64,000 nt of DNA from NCBI GenBank assembly GCA_030704615.1, contig CM060734.1, forward strand, positions 45,896,042 to 45,960,041. Reading direction: 5' to 3'. Under the pieces are notes generated by a model that was not told the origin of the DNA, made no database searches, and worked only from the letters and a program-made list of their open reading frames with translations. Both the position numbers and the translations under genes were made by a program. Position 1 is the stretch's first letter, and each line of letters begins with the position of its first letter. This document shows positions 45,587 through 56,559 of the stretch, in pieces. The DNA comes from Takakia lepidozioides (lineage: Eukaryota; Streptophyta; Takakiopsida; Takakiales; Takakiaceae).

Positions 45587-46740
45587 CTACAATGGTTTGT
45601 CATGGATACCACTGTACCCCTTCAACTTATTGGCATTGACTCTTCCCAGCATCTCTTTGTTAATGGTTTGTAACATGGCGGTGTTGTTATCATACATCTT
45701 TTGTATGACATAAGGTCCTTTCCATGGTGATTTAAGCTTAGAAGCTTTAATCTTTCCCTTCTTCTGCAACCAGAGAACCAAATCTCCCGTCTTAAAAGTC
45801 TTTAACTTGCCTTCATCAAACTATTCCTTCCTCTTCATCTGAATTCTGGTCATATTATCAGCTGCATCAGCACGTACTTCTTCCACATGGTATAATTCAT
45901 GTTTCCTGACCTTAATTGAATCTTGCAATTCCATTCTCTTTCCCCATTCCGTTCTCATGGTAGGTAACAGGAATTCCACTGGAAGTAAAGCTTCCATACC
46001 ATAAACTAATTGGAATGGTGTATACTTAGTGGTGACTTTATATGAAGTCCTGTATGACCACAAAGCTGTTAGCAGCTTTGTATCCCAATCCGTTCTGTTT
46101 GCATTGACTATCTTAGCCAAGATAGTACATAGTATTTTGTTGGTAGCCTCTGCCTGCCCATTACCCTGTGGGTAATATGTTGTACTCTTCCTATGCACAA
46201 TCATGAACTCTTTAGTCAATAATTCAATGGTCTCATTAATGAAGTGACTTCCCTGATCACTGATAAATTCCAAGGGACAGCCAAATCGTGTAAGTATGTT
46301 TTCATACGGGAACCTTGCTGTGGACTTGGCTGTGTTGTCCCTCAAAGCTTTAGCTTCCACCCACTTCGTAGTATAATCAGTGGCTGTAATTATGTACCTG
46401 TTCTGTGAATTCTTGGCTGGTGGGTTAATTGGTCCAACAAAGTCTAGTCCCCATTTCTGAAATGGTTCCGTAGGCATTGTAGGATGCAAAGCCATCTTCC
46501 CAGATCTCTGCAATTGTCATAGCCTCTGACATTCATCACAACTCTGACAATACTTGTGTACATCTTTGAACAAAGTAGACCACCAGTAACCGGCATGTAG
46601 TATCTTCCTATTGGTAGTCTCTTCTCCAAAATGACCTCCTGCCACTCCTTTATGAACTTCCTCCAAAACTTTATTAACTTCATGGTGGTATAAGCATCGC
46701 TTCAACACTCCATCTGGTCCTAGCTTATACATTCTGCTTC
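45587..46740 (-). pseudogene. Integrase of the second gypsy element
   Basis: Zinc-binding domain (about 46732-46517): VHKGVAGGHFGEETTNRKI with His residues and YCQSCDECQRL with the Cys pair. A stop (TGA or TAG-type break near 46514) separates it from the catalytic core at 46513-45821: WGLDFVGPINPP (Asp), EFISDQGSHFINETI (Asp), STTYYPQGNGQAEATNK (Glu). The C-terminal part (45781-45587) has LKSPWKGPYVIQKMYDNNTA, the usual gypsy integrase tail, in another frame. About 380 codons in total, complete but with two breaks. Confidence 0.88.
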
Positions 46741-47240
46741 NNNNNNNNNNNNNNNNNNNNNNNNNNNNNNNNNNNNNNNNNNNNNNNNNNNNNNNNNNNN
46801 NNNNNNNNNNNNNNNNNNNNNNNNNNNNNNNNNNNNNNNNNNNNNNNNNNNNNNNNNNNNNNNNNNNNNNNNNNNNNNNNNNNNNNNNNNNNNNNNNNNN
46901 NNNNNNNNNNNNNNNNNNNNNNNNNNNNNNNNNNNNNNNNNNNNNNNNNNNNNNNNNNNNNNNNNNNNNNNNNNNNNNNNNNNNNNNNNNNNNNNNNNNN
47001 NNNNNNNNNNNNNNNNNNNNNNNNNNNNNNNNNNNNNNNNNNNNNNNNNNNNNNNNNNNNNNNNNNNNNNNNNNNNNNNNNNNNNNNNNNNNNNNNNNNN
47101 NNNNNNNNNNNNNNNNNNNNNNNNNNNNNNNNNNNNNNNNNNNNNNNNNNNNNNNNNNNNNNNNNNNNNNNNNNNNNNNNNNNNNNNNNNNNNNNNNNNN
47201 NNNNNNNNNNNNNNNNNNNNNNNNNNNNNNNNNNNNNNNN
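46741..47240. other. Assembly gap (500 N)
   Basis: Exactly 500 undetermined bases, probably a nominal gap length. It removes the RT catalytic core and RNase H of the second gypsy element. Confidence 0.99.
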
Positions 47241-47660
47241 TACTCTGCTCATGCCGCTCATGCCGCTCATGCTCATGAAATAGCAAACCTCCATCTCATG
47301 GCCTGCCACAGTGTCCAATACCGCTTCTGTGAATGGTAAAGGGAAAGGATCTTTCTTCGTACAAGCATTCAGCTTCTTGTAGTTCACACAAACTCTTAGT
47401 TTCCCATTCTTCTTATGAACTATCACAATGGGTGACAACCAAGTCGTATACTCTATCGGGTATATAAACTTAGCCTCAGCCAACTTCTTGATCTCTTCTC
47501 CAATCTTCTGTGCATAGTTGGGATTCATTCTGTACCTTGCCTGCTTGATTGATACTGACCCTGGGTTCCAGTTCAATCTTATGCTGACAGATTTCAGGTG
47601 GTATCCCTTTTAGATCCTCGTAGCTCCAAGCAAATACATCTCTGTATTTGATAAACAAAC
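47241..47660 (-). pseudogene. Reverse transcriptase, N-terminal part (second gypsy element)
   Basis: Minus-strand translation includes YRDVFAWSYEDLKGIPPEI, then after a frameshift near 47550 ARYRMNPNYAQKIGEEIKKL, YTTWLSPIVIVHKKNGKLRV and NYKKLNACTKKDPFPLPFT, the fingers part of a gypsy RT. Just past GHEM the match decays into a CATGAGCGG-type repeat and then the N gap, so the catalytic YxDD is not seen. Confidence 0.85.
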
Positions 47661-47679
47661 TCTTAGCTTCTTCAAAGAA

Positions 47680-48440
47680 TTATGGCTCCAAATCAGCTCC
47701 TACCTTTACCATCCTCGGTTCCTCTTCAGTTCCCACATTCACTTCTCTCGCTTGCTCATCAGCTGTGATTGTCCAACCAATCACCACTTCATCCTGTAAA
47801 CTCACAGTGGCTGGTTCCTCTAGGATTTCCATTTCTCCTTCTCTTTCTTCATAGAAATGTGATGGGTAACTGCTGGTTTCCTCTTCAATTGGTGTTGCTG
47901 ACACTACACCACAGCAGATACCTCTTAAACAACTTAGGCCTTCCAGCCGCATCTCTGCAACCTGCTCCCACTCTGGGTGTGCAGCGAACAGGGTAACTTC
48001 CTGCTCCCATCCAGTCCTCCCCTCCAATCATACTCTCTGACCCTCGAGGTCTTCTCGTAGCAGGTAATCTACTAGATTTCTTAGTGGTAATTTGTATCTC
48101 GTGCATCCCATTATGCACAGTTAGTAACTGAGAATTCCAGTCATGGAATACCCTGGCCTGTTTCAGCCACGGACGTCCCAATAATAAGGAGTAAGCCTCC
48201 ATGACTTCATCCATGTTCAACACAGTTACTGTGATCATAAAGATCATCTTCTGTATCTGTATTCTTAACTCCTCTTATCAATCCCAATGGCTGTACACTT
48301 CTTTGATCTGCCATGTTACTGTACATGGGGCTGGTTCATGTTACTTAGACCAAGCGTCTTCCTTAATTGGTCGTCATGATATTTACTCCAGAGCCTCCAT
48401 TATTAGTACATCAGTTAGTTCTGTGCTTCAATTCTCAATT
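47680..48440 (-). pseudogene. Protease and protease-RT linker (second gypsy element)
   Basis: EAYSLLLGRPWLKQARVFHD and WNSQLLTVHNG (48249-48090) are the C-terminal half of a gypsy retropepsin. Near 48395-48370 the reading NNGGSGVNI is a relic of the active-site region, with Asn where the catalytic Asp (DGGSG) is expected. The linker to RT (48027-47680) is acidic. Several frame changes. Confidence 0.65.
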
Positions 48441-49009
48441 GGATTACTGGCATAGAATCATCAAAGTCCAATGACTGTCTCGCCCTTCCGGCTTCACATT
48501 ATAACTGGTCACTTTGCTGTTCAGGTCTGTGTTTCCTGTCTCCTGGGCAATTCGATTGATGCTTGATACAGCCTGTGTCTACAATAAGGTGCCACAGCCA
48601 ATAGCTGTCCAATGATAATCTCTGCTTTGGTCTGAATATTACTTCAGCCAAAGTCCCTTCATTACTTTGCATGTCTGCCAGCTTCTTTCTTCTTTCATCT
48701 CATCACTCACTTCTTCTTCTCCATCAAAATCAGAGGAATCTGCCACAGGAATATCAGTACTCTTCTGCATTTCCCTTATGGTATCTGCCACTTCCTTGTG
48801 CAGTTCTTCTCATCTCTCCAAGCCTCATCATCTTCAGCATATCATGCCATCTTCATTATCATCATCTTCCTCAACTACTGGAGGTATTAGTTTGGCTTTG
48901 CTTCTTGTTACTATCATTGTACTTACTTCTGGTACAACACATGGCCTAACCATGTGAGCTGCCACATGGGCCCTCATTCACAGGAGCTCTCATCTCATTC
49001 TGGTGTCTA
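48441..49009 (-). other. Degenerate gag-protease linker
   Basis: Between the third zinc knuckle and the protease. Low-complexity Ser/Leu-coding sequence on the plus strand is the shadow of an acidic Glu/Asp-rich stretch on the minus strand. No domain seen. Confidence 0.4.
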
Positions 49010-50048
49010 ATCCAGAATGAACAGGCTACCTTGCGATGTCCTGGCTGATTACAATAGTAACATAGTTCTTCACCATTGGGTCCTCGCCCTTGGTCTGCTC
49101 TTGGATTATTTCTGTAATCCTGATTCCCTGGCTGGTAATTCCCCTTGGATTACCCTGATAGTTGCCTCTGGAATTTCTTGGTAATTCCCTCTTGAATTAC
49201 TCTCCCTTCCATGCCATTGTTATAACCACCAGGCCTACCATAGTGGTCCTGATCACTGTTTTCTTGGCTGGGGGTTGCACTTGATGCACCCTTACTTGCC
49301 TAGGTTCTCTTGCAGCTGTCCTTTGTTGTAGTAGTAACAATTCTCGGTAGAATGGTTATCCATCTTACAGATAGTACAGTGTTTTCCTTCATGTGGCATT
49401 CAGTGGTGGTATGGCCTTCATTCTGGCACTTTGCACACCAAACACCCTTCCTCGAAGTGTTTGCAGCCTCTGTGACATACTTCTTCAAGATTTCTTCTAA
49501 TCTTTTCTCATAGTTATCCCTCTTCAACTTCTCCTTTCTCTTACTCTTCCTTTTCAGTTCTTGCTCTTCTTCTTCATATGACTCATCCTCAGAGTCCTCA
49601 TCATCCCTTTCTCTCTCCTGAGCATTCCCATTGCTCAATTCTGTTTGCTGTTTCAAATACCTCCTCCACTGTATTATGGGGTGGTACATATCCACTTTCT
49701 TCTGCAACTCTGATCTTAGTCCACTCACAAACCAAATCTTCTGTAAACCTGGTGCTGGTACAATAGCCAGCTTTTTCATCATCAATTCCATCTTTTCCAT
49801 ATACTCCTCAACAGTTCATGCTTCTTGCTTTAACTGTTGTAAACTTCCATACACTTCATCCTCAGTTTTACTTGTCCTGAACCTATTCGGATGCTGTATT
49901 CAAGCCATTCCAGGTTAGGAAATGATTATCAGGGAATCTTGCATACCATTCACTTGCTCTTGATAAGGAACAAGGAACAGTCTCATTGGCATCATCGCCA
50001 TTTTCATTGTTCACTCTACACATGTGCTCAAATTGGCTAATGTGTACA
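49010..50048 (-). pseudogene. gag, 3' part with three zinc knuckles (second gypsy element)
   Basis: Resumes right after the CACTA insertion: FEHMCRVNNENGDDANETV and ASEWYARFPDNHFLTWNG are the capsid core of a gypsy Gag. An acidic/basic stretch follows (EDSEDESYEEEEQELKRKSK). Then come CCHC knuckles CAKCQNEGHTTTEC, CTICKMDNHSTENC and, further down, CYYCNQPGHRKVAC, all CX2CX4HX4C. Stops and frame changes (near 49910, 49810 and 49300) break it. Gag forms the particle and binds element RNA. Confidence 0.8.
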
Positions 50049-50509
50049 TCGCACTACAACAGATTGCGGCTTTTATGACTCCCATGGGTGCACAGTCATG
50101 ACAGATTTGTGGCAGAAATGCCATTTGCAGTCGTAAAATGCTTTTGAAGTCATAATGCAGGTCTGGAGAAGGCGTATATGTGACTGCATGGCTTCGGACT
50201 CTGCGCAACACAGGTCAAACATGTTTGACCAGAATATTGGCATGGCAGATATGACTACCAGTCACGGTCATGGCTACACTGGAATGACGTGTGCATATTG
50301 CAAGACAGACATATGACTTCATGACTCTCACTCTAATGCATTATGCCAGATCATCACATGGATGAATCACTATATGACTACACGTGTCGACACATGCATT
50401 TCTGGTTATATATATAATATATGAGTATTTATATCTTAAAAAAACGGAGACTCTTACCACTAGAATGAATTAAAAAAAACCCAAAAAAAACAAAGATTTA
50501 AAAAAAATC

Positions 50510-50722
50510 ACATCGGCTGGTAAGTGCACAGTGTGTCGCCCTTGTGGTTTGGGGTTCAAACCCGCTGCCCTTATCCCGTGTGTTGGATTGTTCGAGACGG
50601 TATGTCTTGACGTTGATCGTCCTGTAGGTCTTATGGCCCATAAATGAAGGGGGTGAATTTTCCCCTCCTCAAGGGCTTGTGGGTTCCTTTAGAATATTTT
50701 TATAAAAAAAAAAAAAAAAAAG
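50510..50722 (+). mobile_element. tRNA-related SINE-like unit with poly(A) tail
   Basis: CGGCTGGTAAGTGCACAG resembles a pol III A box, and GGGGTTCAAACCCGC about 35 bp on resembles a B box. The unit ends in a run of about 18 A (50705-50722). This layout is that of a plant SINE. No target duplication was confirmed. Confidence 0.45.
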
Positions 50723-50959
50723 GGCTTTTAGGGTTTACAAAAAGGTTAAAAAACTTAAAAGTTGCCCATCACGTAGCGTGAACAGACTTAGAGCGAGCGG
50801 GAGGGAGAGAGAGAGGGGCTGGGACTTAGAGCGAGCAAGCGGGAGGGAGGGCAAACATGCATGGGAGGCCCGCAGTTGGAGCAGCAACCTTCGCATCTGA
50901 AGCAAGCAGCCTAGAAACGCTAGGATATGTGTGCGAGGAGGTTTCGGCTGGAGCTCGCC

Positions 50960-51870
50960 GTTCTTGGGAGAGTCAGCTTCGTCTTAGCAGGCCGTGTTTC
51001 AATCTCTACTCCCGCTGGCCCTGATTTTACAGCACGGAGCAGAGCTGGCATGAGTTTCTTAAAGATCCTTCACGATGGTGGGACAACCGCAATCGCAAGG
51101 TGTGGCTTTTTCTTAATGTACGATGTGAAGAAGTTTGTCATCCTGCAAATGTGGGTTGTTGGCTCCTTAGTTACCATGATTGGTATTCATCCTGATGTTT
51201 ACAAGGTTCTTGGAGAGAGTTAGCTTGGTCTTTAGCATGCCGTGTTTCAATCTCTGCCCACTCAGCTGCACCGTGGTGGTTCTCACTAACCAATCCGACA
51301 TTACCTAACTACAGACACAAGCAACACACACAAGAGGTCCTCTTGGGTTCATGGTCAGTCAAATCCTCCATGGGTCATGACACAAGGTCGAGGACAATGT
51401 GGTGAGGGCACCTTCTTCTTCGACCTATTTCAGCCTATTTTGCCCTCTCATCAGACTCGGCCCTGAATTTGAATCATGGAGCAGAGCTGGCATGAGTTTT
51501 TTTAAGATCCTTCACGAGGGTGCGACCGCAATCGCAAGGTGTGGTTTTTTTTTAATGTACGATGTGCAGAATTTTGTCCATCCTGCAAATGTGGGTTGTT
51601 GGCTCCATGATTTGATATTCTTCCTGATGTTTACAAGGTTCTTGGGAGAGTAAGCTTGGTCTTAGCAGACCGTGTTTCAAAGTCTGCCTGCTCAGCTGCA
51701 CCGTGGTGCAGGTTCTCACTGACCAATCCGACATTACCTGACTACAGACACAAGCATCACACACAAGGTCAAATCCTCCATGGGTCATGACACAAGGTCA
51801 AGGACAGTGTGGTGAGGGCACCTTCTTCTTCGACCTATTTCAGCATGTTTTTCCCTCTCATCAGACGCCC
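50960..51870. repeat. Imperfect tandem repeats of a ~430-bp unit
   Basis: GAGAGT(C/T/A)AGCTT(C/G)GTCTT recurs at about 50969, 51217 and 51645. ATCCTTCACGANGGTG..CGCAATCGCAAGGTGTGG recurs at about 51062 and 51507. CACCTTCTTCTTCGACCTATTTCAGC recurs at about 51410 and 51820. The first unit is short (~250 bp) and the next ones are about 430 bp. Origin unknown. Confidence 0.6.
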
Positions 51871-52654
51871 TGAGATGCATATTGAATTTTGTAAGTTAGC
51901 TCATTGCTCGTTGATAAGTAGGGTTGGGGGTGTTTGCTGGAACAATTCTAGGCTGTCATTGTCAGCTGCTAGCAGGAAGGCAAGGATGTATGCATAGATA
52001 GCTGAAGGATTTTGTGCAGATGCATAGATAGCTGAAGGAGCAGGGATAGAGTGTGGGCCCAAATTCGTCCAAGAGGGCCGGATTTCAAGCTCCATTATTT
52101 CAGTGTCATCCATTCAGCCAGGGATTTCCTAGTGACATTGCCAAGGCTTTACTCGCAACACGATGCTTGTAAAGCTTCCTTAGCTTGAATGCTGATTATG
52201 CTTGAATTATTAGGTTTGTAAAGCCAGTTTTGAAATTTTCATGGTAATCAGCTCTCTTGAAAATCTGTAGGTTGCAAGCCATTTACAGCGGGCCGTGGGT
52301 GGACTGGAAGACAGCCATTGAAAGTCCTGGTGCAAGTTAATACCAGTGGAGAGCAGAATAAGCTTCATATGCCCTTTTGGTGCTAGTTATCTTCATGTAT
52401 GGTACTGTTGAACACCAACAATCTTTTGGTGAGATTCTGTCTTGGTGCACATGTCTGATAAAGAAAGACGGTAATGTTTGTTCTGAAACCTGAAGGCGTG
52501 AAATGATTCAACACAACAAGAGCATTACGCGTGTCACAGTACAAGCTGTAAGAAAGCAAGAGATACATAGTTATACAGTCAAATAGACAACTATCAGTTT
52601 CTGTGGAATCTCTTGCCAATGGCAGGATGGGTTGGGAATAGCCAAGTCAGGAGG

Positions 52655-53147
52655 TGAATGCCTGTCAAATTACCACATGTCCTTTTGAACACTGCCCCTG
52701 CCCTGGTGGACATGTACGCCAATTGTGGGTGCATTGAGGATGCAAAGGGAGTGTTCAACACTGTGGCTGAACGAGATGTGGTGTCGTGGAGTGCGATGCT
52801 TGCTGGGTATGCACAGCTGGGGTGCGGGATGGAGGCTCCAACCTTTGAGAAAATGATGGGGAAGGGGTGAAGGCCGCCGACATAACGTTTGTGTGCGTTT
52901 GCAGTGCGTCTGCAGCCCTGGAAAAGGGCAAAGAGATCCCTGGTGACATCATCAAATCTGCAATTGTACCAGATGTCATCCTGAACATGGCTCTGGTGGC
53001 CATGTATGCTAAATGTGGGAGCATTGAGGATGCCAAGGGAGTGTTCAACACTATGGCTGAACTAGATGTGGTGTCGTGGAATGCGATGCTTGAAGGGTGT
53101 GCAGAGCAGGAGCGCAGGATGGGGCTTTGGACACCTGAAAGCAAATG
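52655..53147 (+). pseudogene. Captured PPR-repeat gene fragment
   Basis: Reads ALVDMYANCGCIEDAKGVFN, AERDVVSWSAMLAGYAQLG and FEKMMGKG, then a TGA near 52868. It continues TFVCVCSASAALEKGKEIPG, MALVAMYAKCGSIEDAKGVF and ELDVVSWNAMLEGCAEQ. Known: these are pentatricopeptide repeats of the plant PLS type, from organelle RNA-binding proteins. Only about five repeats remain, with no start, targeting peptide or C-terminal domain. Lies inside a CACTA element, so gene-fragment capture is the likely origin. Confidence 0.75.
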
Positions 53148-53879
53148 ATGGAGAAAAGGATGAAGGTACCTTCTTCAACATATTTCACCCTGTTTTCCTG
53201 CTAGTGTTTGCTTTGACAATTCTAGGCTGTCATTGTCAGCTGCTAGCAGCAAGGCGAGGATGTATGCATGATTTGTGCAGAGGCATGGATAGCTGAAGGA
53301 GCAGGGATTTCGTGTGGGTCCAGATTCATCCAAGAAGGCCAGATTTCAAGCACAAGATTACCTGTGATTCCCTGTGGATCAATAGCTACAAGAAACCTGC
53401 ATGGGTAGATGGTCAACTGGGAGCAGCGGCACAAGTGATAAAATCAGGCACTGCTAATGAAGGCATCTTCTTCAACACATTTCACCCTGTTTTTCCCTCT
53501 TATCAGAATCGGCCCTAAATTTACATGTTCAATTCTGCAAGTTAGCTGGTTGAGTGAATCTAGTTTGGAGTGACTTTGACATGATACTGCCAATGTGACA
53601 ACAAGAAAGTGTCAAAAAATAGGTAACAGAGATGAGGAAAAGCTGTGGAATGAAACTTATCTGAGCCCAGTCACTGATGGGTCAACCGGGGCAGAAAGGT
53701 GAATGCCTGCTACATTTCAGAGAGTAGCAGACACAATTCAGCATAGGAACTAGTGTGCTACGCTGAGTTGGGTGTTTCCTAGAACAAATGTAGGCTGTCA
53801 TTGTCAGCTGCTAGCAGCAAGGCAAGGATGAATGCTTGATTTGTGCAGAGGCATGGATAGTTGAAGGAATAGAGATAGA

Positions 53880-54311
53880 GTGTGGGTGACGCAGGGTGCT
53901 GGGCAATGGGCAAGATGTCTTTGTATAAACGTGAGTGACCTTCCTATCATCCTGGGTTTCATTTTTAGTGCATGTTTCTTTGTGAAATATCTGACGACTT
54001 CGCCAATACACACCAACCTTTTTGCTTTGGTTTGTTTAGGACATGAGATAGAAGTTACCATAAACAACACTGGCATTGGTTTTTCATATATGGTATTAGA
54101 TAATTCTCTTAATTGTTTCCGCTTTGGCAGGTTGCTCAGTGACCTTCCCTGGATGCTTTGGAGTATAGCGAGTGAGTGTCTCACAATGCAATATTGGTTG
54201 GTGCATCTTATGCAAAAACTTGGAAAACAAACAAATGTCCTTGCTGTAGTAATTCTTAAAGCCATGCAAGCCGTTTTTGATGGGTTGCAGATTGATGGAA
54301 TACATGAGTAG
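53880..54311 (+). other. Unrecognised 143-codon frame inside the CACTA element
   Basis: Open frame with hydrophobic stretches (IILGFIFSACFFVKYL; VLAVVILKAMQAVFDGL). An AG acceptor-like site and GT-rich boundaries suggest a possible captured exon, but I recognise no family. May be chance. Confidence 0.2.
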
Positions 54312-55061
54312 TTAGAAGATTCTGGGTGAACACTTTTCAAAGTGTTATAGTTAGACAAAATAATTCACATGAGAACATGCGACTATTTTAATGTATTTTT
54401 AGATCGCAACAAAAATGATAATGATAAATAGATTGGTAAATAGAGATGGTGTGCAATCTCTTGGTTTTGCTCAGCTTGTTGCAGTTATGTCTTGCTGCCT
54501 TGTTCTCTTTGTATTATATATTATATTTCATTGTTGTAATAGACATGTACATGACTGCTATCATAGTCATAATAATGACTACATCTATTTTCACTCTCCA
54601 ATAGTGCTACACCACGTGGCAGAAATACAAATATGTAAAAAATAGCAATACACTCCAAAAAAACACCCATCATGACACCTGTCAATCTGCTGATGGACCA
54701 CGTGTAAAAACTGCAACGCGCCACGTGTTGCAACCGGATTAGCACACCCGTAGTCATAGTTCGCAGTCATGGAGAGCTAAACTCTACCACGTGTCATTTC
54801 TTGCATCGAGCACGTGCCACTCTTGCACAGCCGCTGACATGGACTACACTGTCCGTTCAGTCATTCAGTAAAGCCAGCGTGTATGACTACCCCCACAGCT
54901 GCTCTGGCGCCACGTGACAGCCAGCCTGGAGAGTCATATCTGCCATGTCACAACTGACTAGGTCTTTACGTCTGCAGAGTCAGGAAGTCGTAAATGGCTT
55001 CCATGACTGCATTTGCAGTCATAACATAGAGACGTAAAAGCCGCAATTTGTTGTAGTGTCG

Positions 55062-56535
55062 GGATCTCCTTTTCCTGAATATATTGGAAAAGGTGGTTTT
55101 GCCCGTGTTGGTTGTAATGTCATCTGTGGCCCTACCTTCTGCCCACTGACAGGTGCTGGCACCCTTGCTGGTGCTGGTCCTTCAAGACCTGTTGTTGTTG
55201 TGGTGGATCTTCCACCAAGTGGTGGCCCCTGAGCACTCCCTGCTACTGGCCCCACGATATTCACAGTATTCCCAGCTCCAGTTGCACTACTTCCCACACT
55301 CCCTGTCCCCCCAGAGCCAGATCCAGGCAGCCCGCCTGATCCCCCTGAGCCGACACCTTCGTTGGCCTGTGATCCAAGTGCTCCACTTGATCCAGGTCCA
55401 ACGGGTTGGGATGTCCTGGTTGTAGTCTCAACCTCAGCTGTTGGGTCTACTTCTTCATACTCTTCCTCTTCCAATTTCTTCTCTCGATTTTCATCCTCCA
55501 AGTTCTGCCCTTGGGTTTATTCTTCACTCATGTAACTCAACTGCAATGGTGTTGGAGAGTCTGAACTCTCCGTTGGCTCTGCCACATCCTCTCTTCCTTC
55601 TTCACCTTCCGCTTCAGAAACTGGAGTTCCTGCTTTTGGTGTTCCATGCAAACTCTTATCAAAGATTTCTGTCAAATCTTTTATCCAAGGATGTACCTCA
55701 GATCTTTCACCTCGTGATTGATCTTCTTCCCGTACCAATTCCCTTAATCTTTCTTGCAAAGAAAAAGAAGGAGTGGCATCCAACTCTAGTTCTTCCGGTA
55801 TGGGTGATGTACTCTCTGATCTTAATGGTGTGAGAGGTCCAGATGATTCCCCTATGTCTATTCCTCTCTCCCAAAGATATGGATAATTAGCTTTCAGATA
55901 GCTTTCTCTTTTTGCTGAATATCTCTGGCGTCTAGCTTCTCTTTCATCACTCATGTCCCATGTCTTTCATTTCTTTTAATGTGGCAATAACCAAAACTCT
56001 CTTCTGTAATATCTCTCGTATATGCCTGGGTTTCTTTCAAGCTTCAATGCACCCTTGGCTATACTAGAAGTCTCCGTTACCATATAACCATATGACAAAC
56101 AAGTCTGGAAAGCTGTTCTTGGTGTGAGTTTGATCCACAAAATATCCTTTGGAATCCAATTCTTTACCAGTACAAGCTCTTCATGCATATGTGTATAAAC
56201 ATTCACCTTTATTTCCTCCCAACCTTCAAACTCTACTCGTTTAATGGATAGCAATGCTATCACATAAACCAGTGTTGGCAACCAACGTGCTCTTCCTCTA
56301 CAGGCCACCTGATAAATCTTTATCACTCCTTTCTCTAGACCCCACTCAGGATCAGCATCATGCACTCTCTTAAGAATGTTTTCTTTACAACCGTCTGGCA
56401 ATTCCAAGAACCTCTGAATAGTTTGGACAATTTTTCCTTCTCAGTTTCACAAAGAATTTGATTCACATCAAATTCTTTAATTCTCCAACCACCATGATCC
56501 CACCAGATGCCTGTCACATCTGGTTGTTCATGACC
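55062..56535 (-). pseudogene. gag, 5' part (second gypsy element)
   Basis: Minus-strand frames: 56407-55976 (a helical, aromatic-rich block ending ERYYRREFWLLPH), 55954-55517 (MSDEREARRQRYSAKRESYL, then an acidic Ser/Pro stretch), 55501-55062 (Glu-rich, then a long Gly/Ser linker, then RAKPPFPIYSGKGDPD). The last segment is the usual entry to the Gag capsid domain and is cut by the CACTA end. Stops separate the three frames. Confidence 0.65.
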
Positions 56536-56539
56536 CAGT

Positions 56540-56559
56540 TCCCCAGTATGGTCGCCAAA
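56540..56559 (-). promoter_or_regulatory. Primer-binding-site-like sequence
   Basis: On the minus strand, directly after the 5' LTR, the sequence is TTTGGCGACCATACTGGGGA. TGGCGnC...GGGGA is reminiscent of the primer sites of Athila/Tat elements. The priming tRNA is not determined. Confidence 0.5.

Larger units (their letters stand above)
50052..55058. mobile_element. CACTA element inserted in gag, carrying PPR fragments
   Basis: Left end CACTACAACAGATTGCGGCT and right end AGCCGCAATTTGTTGTAGTG are inverted copies with one mismatch over 20 bp, and similarity extends to about 29 bp. The 3-bp duplication TCG flanks both sides (50049-50051 and 55059-55061). Gag coding sequence stops and resumes at these points. 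Subterminal regions are rich in TGACTnC/AGTCATG words. Inside: a SINE-like unit, a tandemly repeated segment, PPR fragments, and three copies of a unit with CTGTCATTGTCAGCTGCTAG (about 51955, 53228, 53797). No transposase recognised, so probably non-autonomous. Confidence 0.85.

Noticed and set aside
46720-47576. Two long minus-strand frames across the 500-N gap
   Set aside because: They are open only because the unknown bases give no stops; only the parts outside the gap are real RT or integrase-side sequence.
48667-48957. Ser/Leu-rich plus-strand frame
   Set aside because: It is the antisense of the Glu/Asp-rich gag linker of the second gypsy element.
55153-55833. Plus-strand Leu/Pro-rich frames
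   Set aside because: Antisense shadows of the gag Gly/Ser linker and acidic segment; the minus-strand readings fit Gag.
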